64,000 nt of DNA, taken from Leucaena leucocephala (lineage: Eukaryota > Streptophyta > Magnoliopsida > Fabales > Fabaceae). Of the stretch, positions 46,075-59,410 are shown in pieces (the stretch's first letter is position 1; every line of letters begins with the position of its first letter). The stretch covers positions 1,984,001 through 2,048,000 of the forward strand of contig CM073547.1 in NCBI GenBank assembly GCA_037074615.1, given 5' to 3'. The translations under genes were made by a program, and so were the position numbers. Under the pieces are notes generated by a model. The model was not told the DNA's origin. It ran no database searches and saw nothing but the letters and a program-made list of their open reading frames with translations.

Positions 46075-49000
46075 CTACCGAGGAAAGAATTCAGTGATAG
46101 ACATTTCATTCACAGATTCTTTGCTTTCTGTATTAAGCTCCATTTGGCCCTCCAGAAAGGACGCAGGCTCTTGTGGAAGTGGCAATTGGATTGAATTATT
46201 GCTAAGATATGAAACAACTGTAGCCATAGAAGGCCTTACTTCTGGATTTTCTTGAACACATAACAACCCAATTTGGATGCACTTGTTCACTTCGTTAAAC
46301 GATTCAGATTCATCTAGATTTGAATCCAATATCTCCAACATCTTTTCTTCCTTCCAATGACTCCAAGCCTGCAACAATTTAGTAAACTTCTTCACTATTT
46401 TAATCACTATCCTTTTACTATCTTATACAATATTGCTAAAATGATCTCTCTCAAATTTAAGACAACTGCATAGAAATATTAGAGAGACAAACGCATTATC
46501 ATAATTAACTTACATAGTTTAGGAGGCCATGAGATTGATCAAAACTTGTAATCTTCTTTCCACTTATCATTTCTAATACTATTATTCCAAAGCTAAAAAT
46601 ATCTGATTTTTCAGAATAGTGTCCAAACATTGCATATTCTGGAGACATATACCCACTGAAAAAAAATAAAAATATCAATCAGAAATCTTTTTTCCAATGG
46701 ATAACAAACAACATACTTGGATTTCAAATCAAAAAGTATGAAATGGGAACTTTTGCATGTCCACTTAGACAAACTTATTTCTCTTTATTGGACCATCTCA
46801 TGATAAATGTAAAGAGTTGAAAGGGGAAATTTTAGGACTTACTATGTTCCAACAATTTTTTTTGTACTTCCCTCAATTTCATTGATTCCAACCATCCTTG
46901 CCATACCAAAATCTGAAATTTTTGGATTCATTTCATCATCTAACAAAATATTACTAGGCTTAAGATCACGATGTATAATTTTAACTCGAGAATAGTCATG
47001 AAGGTAAAGAATTCCTCGAGCAACCCCTCCTATAATTTTATAACGTTCCTCCCAATTCAATACTTTGCTTTTTTCGGAACCTATACATAAAGGCATTGTT
47101 AATGACCAAAATGACAAATATAATTCAAAATAAGTAATTAACTTCAGGAATATAAATTTCAATTAAGAGTTAAAATGAGTTTGGAAGAGTACCAAATAGA
47201 AAGTAATCAAGACTTTTGTTTGGAACATATTCATAAATGAGAATTTTCTCTTGCTCTTCTATGCAAAATCCTAGCAAGGCCACCAAATTTCTGTGCTGGA
47301 GTCTGGCTATCAACAAAACCTCATTCCTAAATTCTCCTCTTCCTTGACCTGAACTTTCTGAAAGTCTTTTTACAGCTATTTCTTCACCATTTGAAAGAAT
47401 GCCCTGAAATCATAGTTGGTTAAATTAAATAGGAAAAACAATATAATGAATTATAATTATAAATATTATATAATATTACATTGAGAGCATTTCTCACCTT
47501 GAAAACTTGTCCAAATCCACCCTGACCCAAACTATTTTGCTGAGAGAACTTATTTGTCGCAGCTTCAATAGTAGCCAAACTGAATTGCAGAGGCTCTAAA
47601 GTGTTGCTTTCGCTTCCAACTAGACAAATTAAGTAAACCAAAAAATTGAAGTATACTAGTAATTAAGTATCGTAACTTTTCCAATTTGCATCAGTAAAGA
47701 GGTATGTATATATAGAATGAAAATTACTTACAGTATTTTTGCATGAGAAAAGCCATACGTATCTTCTTTATTTGATTCTTCAATAAACAGTAGGCCAAAC
47801 ATAAAAGTACCACAGCACCAACAGGAGAAACCACGGCTATAACGATGGTCCTTAATCGGCTTCTCTTTTTTGCTGCACAAACATCACACACTTATTCCAC
47901 GTCTCAATGTCACTCAATATCACTGTGTCTCTATATTACTAACTAGCGCATTAAACGAAGCCATTAGAGATTTTATTGACCTCAAAGCAAGTCAATTCTT
48001 GAGCATGTCTGAAGAGAATATCGAATATGAATTATTTGAAGTCAACTTTCCAGAAATGTATCGTGCTCTATTTTGGGGGGAATGATTATGCTCTTACCAG
48101 ATCTAATAAGCATGACACTTTTAATCTCGCTAGCTAGTTCACATCAGAACAAAATTTTATAATTAAATGGAAATTGGAAAGTATATATATCTTTTTGCAA
48201 ATAGTATTTATTGAAATCATTATTTTATTAGTTTCTTATTATTATGTTTTTTCTGGTCCTCAATTTTAATGATTCCTTTTACAGTAATTTTTGAACACTT
48301 TATATTAATTTAAAATTATATTTCATAGACGAAGATATTCAAGTACAAAGTCCCCAGTCCCCACCTCCCTCCCTCCAATTTTTTTTATAAAAAAAAAATA
48401 ATTTTTTTCTTCCTTCCGCACGCGACTCTTTGCAAATTCGGAGGTTGATGCGAGGACTTTTGTATAGTCCAACAGCTAGAAGACAATAGGAATTATAGTC
48501 AATTTTTTAGGGGAATAAAGGTAATTATAGAAAATACACATCTTTTACAATTATCGTTTTTATGTTTACCACATTCACATTCTTCTATCTGTGTACATAT
48601 TGGAAAGGGCTAATAGATCAGATTCATCGTTCCTCCGCTTTAATTTCATGCTGTTATCCTCTCATGTCTTGAAATAACTATTTTACTGCCAAAATCAGCA
48701 TCTATATAATTACTCTTTTTCATCAATAGATTTACTCTAATTATTTACTTTTTAAAAGAGAAACCAGAATTTGGCCAAAAAAAACAAGAAAAGAAAAGAG
48801 AAATCAGAAAAACATATAATTAAGCTTACCATCTGTTGGAGGAGAAAGTAGAGCCGGAGGAGGAGGCGGCAGCGTTATCGGCCGAACAGGCTGAGAAGAA
48901 TTAGAGATCGGATACAGTTCATAATGAGCGAGGCAACTTGGATAATAAACTCTTCCTCCGATCTTCCCATCACAACACCATGTAAAGTCCTCAATCACGC

Positions 49001-49634
49001 CACTCAGACAGCTTCTGCAATCCGCCGACGAAAGGTCCGGCGTGCACTGAACCAGAACATACAGAATTTGAAACTCCACCGTCGCCGCATTGGTCCCAAA
49101 CTTCTTCTTCATCGGAGCAGGCTTGGCCGCCTCATATGCCGTCAGGTTCATAACAGTCCTCAATACATTCATGAATCCTGCCTGGTTGGAGACATTGTTA
49201 GGGTTCAACATGCGAAGTCTAGGCCTTGTATCGAAGGTGGAGAAGAAGTTGCGGTCGGAATAGCGAACCAAGCACTCGTTGCGCCAGTTTGAGGCCTTCT
49301 TCGAAAATCGGCATGTGTCACCTAACTGTATCGTTGAGTTACCGACGCACTGGCGGCATATGTCTAGGTTGACGCTACCCAGGCACATGAAGAGGCCGTA
49401 TACGGTATCTCCACCGCGGGAGACGGTGGTGTTGTAGAAGTCGAGATTGGCGGTTTCGTTGGAAGTTAGGGCAGAAAAGAGGGTGTTGAGGTTAGAGTCA
49501 AAGGTACTATTGGCAGTGAAATTGCTGTCGGTAGAGCATTGAGGGTAAAGATCATTACGACCGACGACTTGAGAAGAAGAAGAATTGAGAAAGCCGATGA
49601 AGAAGAGTGAGAAAATTATGATCTTGAAGGTCAT
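46075..49634 (-). CDS. CRK D: cysteine-rich receptor-like kinase (DUF26), complete
   Basis: Seven exons: 48,830-49,634; 47,732-47,872; 47,498-47,619; 47,193-47,403; 46,843-47,080; 46,514-46,655; 46,075-46,368. Joined length 1,953 bases (650 residues), in frame. Signal peptide (about 1-21); DUF26 motifs C84/C93/C96 and C197/C206/C209; a linker with a PPPPP run; a transmembrane helix in exon 2; and a kinase with GQGGFGQV, HRDLKPSN, DFG and GYMSPEYA. Exon 6 is 12 bases shorter than in CRK A, trimming the loop after ISGKK. The tail ends TEFFPR. It is clearly diverged from A and B but of the same subfamily. Intron 1 is long (957 bp) and AT-rich. Probably an active receptor kinase; the ligand is unknown. 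Confidence 0.93.
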
Positions 49635-49816
49635 GGTAAGGGTGAAGGATGTGTTAGTGGTTGTTAGAGATTAGGCGAATGCTTTATCGTTTGAAGAGTT
49701 TAATTTTATGATTTTTGAGTCAATTTTAATGGCGAGTTGGGGAGCATCATCTCGCCGCTAGAAGAACAAGACATTGTAATAATGGCAGTGAAGGGCGTTA
49801 GAGAAGGCTGACGCAA

Positions 49817-49848
49817 AGTCAACGAAGTTATTGAAATGACCAGGTCAA
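49817..49848 (-). promoter_or_regulatory. Pair of W-boxes upstream of CRK D
   Basis: TTGACC (49,843-49,848) and TTGACT (49,817-49,822) on the minus strand, 26 bases apart, about 185-215 bases upstream of the CRK D ATG. A TATAAG word lies just upstream near 49,861. Paired W-boxes fit defence-responsive control by WRKY factors. Their TATA relation is unusual (the boxes lie on the gene side), so the element may sit in the 5' UTR. Confidence 0.42.
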
Positions 49849-50267
49849 GCTTTGCTTTCTTATAATTTTCCATCTTTCCAAAAGATTTTTTTTTACAATC
49901 ATCTGTAGGAAAAATGAGCGTTTTAGAAAAATTGTTTATTCCATTAGCTATCAATTTCAGGCAGCACATGTGGAGAAATTTTTGGGTACTCCAGAAGACC
50001 AATAAAATAGCACCATCTCATCCGCTTTTATAGTGGGAGAATTATTCATTACAGGACTTGTAGCTATTTAATATAAAATCAGGCACAAAAATTTGTTAAA
50101 TTATACTACAAGCCAAAGACCTAAGTTGATTAAATGGCTCAAATATTTTTTTTAAAAAAGAGACTAAATTCATAATATGCAAAAAAAAAATATGATTCTG
50201 CAAGTTATGTCATTTTTTCCAAATAATTGAGCTATTTAGTCCTTTTAATCAATTGATCTACCTAACT

Positions 50268-50520
50268 TTATTAATTAAAGCGTACATACACCGCAGTTGA
50301 CCTCAAAAAATCTGTTGAGAATGCTCCCAAGCCAATTCATCTTGACCCGCAAATGGAATAATAATCGAATAATCCATCCTCCATTTTTTTTTTAATTTCG
50401 AGAAATTAAATGAAAGTGTCGTTTTCAATATATAACAAAAAAATGGGTAATCTTCGTTAACCACTCATCCTAAAGTGTCATCCAAGAAGAAGTGTCCAAA
50501 AGGTGTCATCTAAGTTGTGA
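50268..50520. repeat. Spacer repeat R1, copy 1
   Basis: A unit of about 230-250 bp found five times in the window: here, 54,190-54,440, 54,449-54,660, 58,982-59,222 and 59,222-59,400. Common words are TTTATTAAT, CGCAGTTGACCTCAAAAA, TTTTGAGAATG-TCC, TTGACCCGCAAATG, GAGAAATTAAATG and GTGTCATCCAAGAAGAA. Each contains TTGACC. It carries no coding potential. Confidence 0.75.
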
Positions 50521-50985
50521 CGTTTAATATAATTATACATAGCGCAGTTATAATTTTATTTGGCAACTGACACATATTGATTAACCAAACTATAAATAAA
50601 TTATAAACTTAACACGACTAACCGTGCTTGATACCGACTCTACCGAAATATAAGCAATAATCTAATTAAAGATATTGATTATATATTCTCAGTCAAAGAA
50701 TTACGTACGCATTGGATAAACGTTAAATTTCAAAAATAAAAACCAATGAATGGTGCAGTCATTAGGGAAATGGGAATGATATTAAGATGATTACGCTGGT
50801 ATTTGTACCATCCCATGACCCACTAGTATTATCGACTAAAAGATGAACAAGTATGAAAACGGACTATAATATAATAGACTTAGTCAAACAAGTGTTGAAT
50901 TGTCTTTGTTAACGTTGTTATCTTAACCAAAGGGAAACCATTAATACGATTGTCGTCCTATTATATATGGTACGTCATCGTGGTC
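50485..50985. repeat. Duplicated spacer block between CRK D and E
   Basis: Partner of 33,005-33,520, about 500 bp, moderately diverged. It begins at the end of repeat R1 and stops about 150 bp before the CRK E stop codon. Confidence 0.78.
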
Positions 50986-51141
50986 CCCAAGACTAGGAGC
51001 CTTGTTGGATGTATCGTGCCATTTAGGTCACACATAACGGGAAAAAGAATAGTAAAAAATATATCTGGAAATTTTATATATTAGTCTAGTTTATATGTTA
51101 CACATTATGCAACTTAATTGGTGTCAAGGATGAAGAAGAGA

Positions 51142-53780
51142 CTAGCGAGGAAAGAAATCACTGATAGACATTTCATTGATAGAGCTATATTCTTTACTTG
51201 CAGAAGTAATTCCCCTTCTTCGAGCATGCAAAAAGAATGCAGGTTGCTGTGGATCTGGCAATTCAACTGAATCATTGCTCAGATATGAAACCACTGTCGC
51301 CATGGAAGGTCTTGCATCTGGATGCTTTTGAACGCATAACAACCCTATTTGGATACACCTCATCACTTCATTATACGATTCCATTTCTTTTAGATTTGAA
51401 TCCAACATCTCAACCAACTTCTCATTATTCCATTGATTCCATGTCTGCAACAATTATAAAAAAGACAAGTTCCTTATTTCAAGCATATTCATTAAATTAC
51501 AAAGATGATTGCATAAGAAATGTTAATGAAATAAACATATTAGCATAACTTACATAGCTCAAGAGGCTATCGGCATACTGGGAGTCATCATGACAACTTG
51601 CATTCTTCTTTCCGCTGATAATTTCTAAAACTATAACTCCAAAACTAAAAGTATCTGATTTTTCAGAATATAATCCGAACATTGCATATTCTGGAGGCAT
51701 ATAACCACTAAAAGATAAAATAATATCAATAATGATTGACATTTAAAGTGATGAAAATAAATGTAAATGTTGAAGGGGGAAATATAACTTACTATGTTCC
51801 AACAATTCTCCTTGTATTTCCCTCATTTTCATTGATAGCAACCATTTTAGCTAAGCCAAAATCTGAAATTTTTGGATTCATTTCATTATCTAATAATATA
51901 TTACTAGGTTTGAGATCACGATGTATAATTTTAAGGCGAGAATATTCATGAAGATACAGAATTCCTCTAGCAACTCCTCTTATGATTTCATAACACTCCT
52001 CCCAAGTCAATCTTCTATTTTTCTCGGAACCTATATGTACACATAAATTTTGAGTGAGTGAAGTGCCCGCATAAATAAAGATAATCTTAAACATCAATCA
52101 AAAGTTATAAAGAGTTTAGAAGAATCTAACCAAATAGAAAGTAATCCAGGCTTTTATTAGGAACATATTCGTAAATAAGAATTTTCTCCTGCTCCTCTAT
52201 GCAAAATCCTAATAAGGCCACCAAATTTCTGTGCTGGAGTCTGGCTATTAATAAAACTTCATTTATAAATTCTTTTGCACCTTGGCCTGAACCTTTTGAA
52301 AGTCTCTTTACAGCAATTTCTTGACCATTTGAAAGAATACCCTAAAATGGAAGTTGGTTGAATTAAAAATGAATTGTATTTGCATACACACACGCGCACA
52401 CACTCAAAATTTATATTGTTGGCATGGGTCACCTTGTAAACCTGTCCAAATCCTCCTTGGCCTAAGCAATTTTCCTGTGAGAAATTATTTGTTGCAGCTT
52501 CAATAGTAGCCAAACTGAATTGCAGACTCTCTAAAGTGTTGCCTTCATCTCCAACTAGACAAATAAACAAAAAAAAAATTGAATAAACAAATCAATGTAT
52601 ACTAGTTAAAAAGCATCACCACAACACTTCTTATTATCAAGCAAACACCATAAATAGAGAGTTAAAATGAAATTTTACTTACAGTATTTTTGTCTGAGAA
52701 CAGCCCTGCGTCTCTTCTTTATTAAACTCATTAAGAGATAATACACCAGACAAAAAAGTATCCCCGCACCACCAACAGAAACCACAACTATCACAATGGT
52801 CCTTGCATTTCCTGTATAAGCATAAGGTACTTTTAATGTTGAAAATTTGTTAAGAAAAGTATTAAAAATTTAACCTATGAAAAATATAAAAAATACAAAC
52901 AAAATTCTTGAAGCTTAGTTATTCTTCGTGATGTGGATCTTCTACAGAAAGAAAGAGAAGCGTACATAAGTTTAACTTTACCTGAAGACTTTGTTGGTGG
53001 AATAAGTGGAGGAGCAGGCGGGGGCGTGCCACTAGAATTATAGAAGACGAACAACTCATAACGAACGTTACAACTGGGATATAGAACTCTTCCTCCTATG
53101 CTCCTGTCACTACAGTTGGAAAGCTCCCCAATCGCATCACTCAGACATGTTCTGCAACCTTGGGGCGAAAGGTCCTGCGTGCACTGAACCAGACAATACA
53201 TAGTTTGGAACTGTAAATTCGCTTCTTCTGTTGCAAACTTCTTTTTCCCCAAAGCAGGTCTCGCCGCCTCATCCGCCGCCTTGTTCATAGTTGCCGACAA
53301 CAAATTCATGAATCCTGTTTGGTTGTTGGCGACGCTGTTGGAGTTGGCTCCGCACCCACTAGCGCTCGTGTCGACGGTGGAAAAGAAGTAGCGGTTGGAA
53401 TAACGAACCATGCACTCCTCGTACCAGATCACGGCCTCCTTCGAGCTGTTGCACCGGGAACGGATATCGTCGGTTGCGTCACGGACGCACTGGTGGCACA
53501 GCGGGAGGTTGACGTCACCCCGGCACATGAAGAGGCCGTATACGGTGTTGTTGCCACCGCGGACGGTGGTGTTGTAGAAGTCGGTGTTGGCGGTGTTATT
53601 GGAAGCTAAGGAAGAGAGGAGGTTGGTGAGGTCGGATTGGAAGGAGCCATTGGCAACGAAGGTGTCGGAAGAACAACTGCTATTACTATAATTAGGTTGT
53701 GCTTGGGTAGTAGCAGAACAGAGAAAGCTAATAAAGAAAAAGAGTAAGATAATTTTGTGGGAAGGCATGTTAATGATCAA
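51142..53780 (-). CDS. CRK E: cysteine-rich receptor-like kinase (DUF26), complete
   Basis: Seven exons: 52,982-53,780; 52,683-52,811; 52,433-52,554; 52,131-52,341; 51,793-52,030; 51,554-51,707; 51,142-51,444. Joined length 1,956 bases (651 residues), in frame. Signal peptide; DUF26 motifs C86/C95/C98 and C200/C209/C212; a membrane helix; and a kinase with GQGGFGQV, HRDLKPSN, DFG and GYMPPEYA. The tail ends SDFFPR. Two oddities: in the second DUF26 the usual CC pair is C223-S224, and a new Cys occurs at 143 in the hinge (SASGCG) where the paralogues have RPRVG or RPRLR. This may rewire one disulphide. The start could also be the Met at residue 5 (MPSHK). Confidence 0.92.
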
Positions 53781-53869
53781 AATGATCCCTGTGAGGGCTG
53801 TGTGTGCGTGTGTTAAAGGAAGCTGGGGAGCATCATCTCATCGATCGTTGGAGGAAAAAGAGGGAGGGG

Positions 53870-54910
53870 CAAGCAAGGGCTTTTGAGTAATTTTCTTTTG
53901 TTTTCATTTCTTAAGTGCTCTAACATAAATAACATTGGGGCATTACAATAATTGTCCGTAATAAAAAGACGACTTAAAATGGGAAAGACGCAGTAAGAAT
54001 GACTACCTCAGGGAAATTACGAACAATTGTTATAGATACTTTCCAAATATTATAAATATATTCTTAATAATTTTCCAAGAATAATAACCAATGAGTAAGG
54101 ACATCCCTTCATAATATTGAAATATAAAGTTACATTAATTGGTGTTAATTTTTGAAACATAGAACAAGTCTTGTTTTGCCAACTATTTATCTACACAACT
54201 TTATTAATATTTAAGCGTACATAGTCCGCTGTTGCCCTCAAAAATATCTTTTGAGAATATTCCAAAACCAGGCCAGCTTGACCTGCAAATGAACTAATAT
54301 ATTATAGTATGGAATTATAGTCCATCCTCAATTCTGCTATTTTGAGAAATTAAATGAAAGTGTTGTTTTTAATATAATAACAGATAATTAAGGAACCATG
54401 TTAGTTAATGTCATCCAAGAAGAATGCTCCAAAAGCTGTCATCTACACGACTTTATTAATTCAATCGTAAAGACCCCGCCGTTGACCTCAAAAATCTTTT
54501 GAGAATGGTCCAAAGTCAATCCAACCTGACCCACAAAATACATCCTCAATATTTTTATATTGATAAATAATTAAATGGACGTGTTGCTTCCAATAATAGA
54601 TGATGAGCAATAAATATCACTAATTAATAACGCATCCTAAGGTATCATCCAAGTAAGGGCTTTTGGGTCAATTAAGAAGCTTTTTTTTCATTTCTTAAGT
54701 GCTCTATAAAATAAAAAACATTTTTTAATTAGGGGAGGTAGATTAAATTAATACATCTCCCTTCTTGGTCCGTTACAATAATTGTCCCTAGCTATTATAA
54801 AGACAAAACTTATATTGAGGAAGACACACTAGGAATGACTACGATTTGTGGAAAATGAAGGACCGTAGCGTGGAAATCAAGAACAATTATTATAGATAAT
54901 TTCCAAATAT
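53870..54910. repeat. Tandemly duplicated spacer upstream of CRK E
   Basis: Block P (53,870-54,060) is repeated, longer, at 54,655-54,910. Shared words include TTTCATTTCTTAAGTGCTCTA, TTACAATAATTGTCC and GATA-TTTCCAAATATT. Two copies of repeat R1 (54,190-54,440 and 54,449-54,660) lie between them. No gene was recognised. Confidence 0.72.
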
Positions 54911-54974
54911 TAAACTCTTAACTTATTTTTAGTGAAAAGATGGGGGGGGGGTTGAAAGAATTTTGTTAGGTATA

Positions 54975-57900
54975 TGTTAAAATTGAGGTGAGTTGAATCT
55001 TAAAGATTCATTAAACTATGTCTCCTAATTTAAAAAATGCTTATATATAAGAGATTTTATTATAGCTCTAAAAATTTAATAGATAAAAATTTATTCAATA
55101 AAGGGATATATATAATTTCTTGTAAAATTTTTACAAAGGGTTGAGGGCAGCTAAGTGGTTGAAGGCAGGGGAAGTAAACATGAGGTCATGTGTTGAAGAC
55201 CTAACGATTAGAGCGGGAAAAACAGGGCGGGGCTTGCCAGCCAGTTTTTTTTAATATTATTATTTATCTTACCTAAATATTACTTTGAATACTTTTATTA
55301 TTGAATACTAGTAAAGATAATTACTTATTTATTAATATGTATTAACATATTATAATTAATTATTATTATGTTAATGTTTATTTAGATTTATAGTTATAAA
55401 ATTTGATATTTTTTATAAAAAATAAAATTTTTTAAGAGTATAATATTAATTATATTTTAATTATATTAATATAATATTAAATTTTTTTTATTAATATCTT
55501 AAAAATTTAAAAATAATTTTTTAAAAATATTAAAAAAAAAAGAGAAAAAGATACAAGTTATAAGTTTAAACTAGTAAAATGCCAATCTATTTTAAAGTGA
55601 GCCACATCTCACCCCTAAAATGGGCTACACTAACGATTGCAAGATCAAAAGTTTTTTTTTTTATTTTTCTGCTAGACGAAATTACAAGTATACCCCTCTT
55701 TCCCTTTTACCCTCTGGTCACTGTACGCCTTTCTCATTTCCTTTGCAGATTTTTTAGCGACAGCGGATGAAAGGAGACGGCAGGTGAGCGCCAAGGGAGG
55801 TAAGTTCACATCATCGGTGTCGTGTGACCAGACTCTACTGTGTCATCACCATCGGAGTTGACCTATCGCCTGAAATCTGCATTTTTGTTGCCTTTAAATG
55901 CTACGAGCAGAGGAAACAGGGGAGGACGCAGGAGGCATAACAGGTGCGTGTGGCGGTCGACGTTGTGGGAATTCTCAGTTGTAGGTTTCAGATAGCATTG
56001 TCACCGTCGCACTGTGCAGATTTTGCATCATTGCCAAAAATACCCTGGTTACTGTAGCAAGTCTGTTTGTTCAATATCCCGCTCCTCGTCGTCGCTATTC
56101 AAGGCGTTACTGTAGTCAGTCGTGGTAGTCGCGTCTCCTTTATTGTCACTGTGGAAATTTCAGATTTTTGAGGTCCTTCTCGGTTGCCGTTGCTGGGTGT
56201 CGTGGCTAAAGGTAAGTTTCCCGATGGCTCTCTATCCTATTTTCTGTGGTCTGATTGTGCCATGAAAGATTTCTGTTATGGGGTATATTCTTCGGGGAGT
56301 GTGGCAAACAAAGTTTTGTTCTTTGCTCTGTATATGGTCGAGAGAGAGAGAGAGTTGAGACTGATTGTCTCAATGTAAGTGAAGCAGTGATCGCGGTTGT
56401 GAATGTATATGCTGAACGTATAAAATTTATGTTGTGTGAATAATTGATATATTGGCTGAGTTACTGGTTGGTGGTTATGGGGCACTGGTTAAGGGAGATT
56501 GATGTGTATATATGTATGTATGCACATATATATATATATATATATATGTAAAGCACAGCTGTTTTGGTTGAATCTGAGTAGAAAATACATGCATATGTAT
56601 GTATATATATTTCATGTATGCGTGCACTGTGAAGATATGTTTTCTATCAAGAATACAGAATGACCACGGAAGCTGTGGTTTCAATATATATATGCATATC
56701 TATCGTTGGTCCTGGAAATTTTGCTTGTGGATATATATGTATAATGGGTTTATGATCTGGCAGAAGTTTCACGGCATATATATAAACATATACTTGATGA
56801 AGGAATTTATTGTGGGGAAATGATGTGAACATTTCAATAGATTGATGTGTGTGTATCAGTGTTGCGTATGCATGTGTGTGGTCAAATGAAGGGTGAAGCT
56901 AATGAAGTTTTAAGGTAAAGGTGAAGATAGGAAATGGTGATTTCATTGGAACAAAGAAAAGATAAAATTTAGTCTTTGAGATTACTAATTGTTGGTAGGG
57001 GTGCATGTGTGAATATAGGTTATTATATCCAATAAAGGGGTGATGAATATACCTATATATGTATGTATGCCCAGAGATAAATTGAGATAGTTATAAAGCT
57101 GTGTAAGGTTGTGTTCAAGATTTAAAAATGAATAAGTGTTTACCTTTATGATTGATTTTAGATTAATAATGATTATGTTAGGGACATTTTGAATTGAATG
57201 TTAATATCTATTATTTCGAGATACCAAGTAATTGAGAAGTAATTTTAATTGAAAGTAATTGACTAAAACGGGTAAAGGTTTTAGAACGTAGCATGTGAGT
57301 GAATAACGTTCCCTTAAAATAATATTTTTATAAATTGTCATTTCATTAAAAATGTTAAATTTCAATTATAATTTATGAAATACAAGTTTTATGAATTCAT
57401 GTTTTAATTGTTAAAAAGGATTCTCTTTCAACTGGTTTACGAAAGAATTATGATTATGTATGAAAATAGATGAATAAACTTTTGAAAAGAGTTTAACAAA
57501 AGTTGCATTGAACTTATATTATTCATGAAATATATTCTTATGTGAATTTCATATGTTTTCATAGTAACTTAATTTTAAATGTTCATGTTAGGGTTTTTGA
57601 AATATAAAGTGGTTTTACTAACGATTATGACATTGAAACGATTGAGATTATTATATGTGAAATAAACCCCACGCAAGATGAAAATATTTTGAAAGGACAG
57701 AATATAGAATGCTGGTTACTAACAGCAGTATCGTTAGTCCTTGGTGTACCTTGGTTACCTGAGCTCGATGGAGATACGTGAGTTTTGTACTCATGACAGT
57801 TATTCGTGGGATTTATTCTCACTTATGTTATTCGTATGTTTCATACCTTCATTTGTTCCATGGCTTCGGGCTGCATCTGATAGTTATTTACCCTCGCAGA

Positions 57901-58610
57901 CTATGTGTTCATATCTATTTCATGGTTTCGTGCTACGCATGGTTATTTACTTTCATGTACTGTGTGTCTATGTCTATTTACATTCTGTTGAAGTCCTACG
58001 GAAAGATTATGATTTTGAAAAGATTGTTTTCAAGCGTTTTTTTAAATGGCTATTTCAAATTGTTTTCCCTAAAAGAAAACGTTTATAGAAAAGTTTGCAT
58101 TGAAATACGAAATGTTATTTGAAACATATTTATGCATTGTTTACTTTCGCATTCCTTTAATCGTGTTTTGGGACATTATTCACGAGTAAATTATTTAGCT
58201 TTAGATAGTACATATGGCCCTAATCCTCCAACTGAGCAGTAAAGAGCCTCGTGGCCGATCCGAAGCATTTTTTTTGACAAAGACTGCTTTTTGATGTAAA
58301 TGCATTTCTTAAGAACTTGTATTATTTTAAAAAATGGTAAAAGCTCCACATAAACTTTAAAAAAGATTATATTTATTTTGGAAAAATATTATAAAAACTT
58401 TGAACGTTTACAGTCTGTTGTAAAATTAATAGGGGATCGATTATATAACGACGGTCATATCGAGATTCCTACATATTACTTGCTTTTGATTAATGAAATG
58501 CAATTTATTATAGTTTTCATTTTAAATGTTTTATTTAAAGTCTTAAATTTTTATAATGTAAAATTATTTATATTATGTGTCGATCACAATCTAAATTTTG
58601 AGACGTGACA
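54975..58610 (+). mobile_element. Old solo LTR of the element 2 family (plus orientation)
   Basis: This stretch resembles the reverse complement of the element 2 LTR along most of its length, clearly diverged. Landmarks: a tRNA-like segment (about 55,143-55,205), a CGAAATTAC-CCCCTCTTTCCC stretch (55,677), a long match at 56,260-56,620, the CTAACAGCAGTA-CGTTAGTCCTTGG word (57,718), and a terminal GACGTGACA at 58,602-58,610. No PBS or gag follows, so it is a solo LTR. About 350 bp of AT-rich DNA (55,245-55,570) seems inserted after the tRNA-like part. The right end is sharp; the left end is uncertain (a TG at 54,975 is a candidate) and no target duplication was found. Confidence 0.8.
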
Positions 58611-58689
58611 TATTTAAATTCATAATTTTATAAATTATGAGTTAAATCTTTATTAATTAATTAGATTAATATTTGTTATCAGTAGGTGT

Positions 58690-59410
58690 ATGTGAAAGAC
58701 TATTAACAGAGAAAGTGAGAGATTATATTGAAGAGAAATCGGATGGGTAGGTTGTGGAAAATAAAGGAAGGCTGCCTAAAGATCGCGCCACATGAGGCTG
58801 AAACTGCGACAATCGTGACAAAATCATAATTACGAAATTTGCCCATGTCCACGTTCAAATGAATTATGAACTCTGAATAATATATATAAACATTCTTTCA
58901 TTAATTTTCCAGAAATAATAACCGATAGCATCCCTTCATAATATTGAAATTGTCACATTAATGTGTTAATTTTCAAGATATAGAACTTTATTAATATTAG
59001 GGCGTACATAGACCGCAGTTGACCTCAAGAATCCTTTTGAGACAGCTCCAAAACCAATCCAACCTGAGTGCTCGACAAGCAAATGAACTGATATTGTCTG
59101 GAATCATTGTCCGCCCTCAATTCTTTTATTTTGAGAAATTAAATGGAAGTGTTGTTTTTAATAACAGATAATTTAACGAGCAATATTACTCCAAGAAGAA
59201 GGCTCCAGAACTTGTTATCTACACTAACTTTATTAATATATTCAACCGTAAATACACAGCGGTTAACCTCAAAAGTCTTGAGAATGGTCCAGAACCAATC
59301 GCACTTGACCCGCAAAATGAATATAATACGGAATTATAGTCCATCCTATGAGGCCGTAATAGAGGCCTAACAAGTCCTGAATTGTATTATTTTGGGGAAG
59401 TTCATCGGGA
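58690..59410. repeat. Spacer block with repeat R1 copies 4 and 5
   Basis: 58,890-59,410 resembles 54,060-54,560 in the same order (CATCCCTTCATAATATTGAAAT, then two R1 units). It is a duplicate of the CRK E upstream region, lying beyond the solo LTR. Confidence 0.7.

Noticed and set aside
56184..56832. Overlapping frames with TATA-rich, Tyr/Ile-rich translations
   Set aside because: They are in the microsatellite-rich U3 side of the solo LTR and have no domain.
57741..58122. Two overlapping plus-strand frames of about 114 codons
   Set aside because: They fall inside the solo LTR, in the decayed sub-repeat region.
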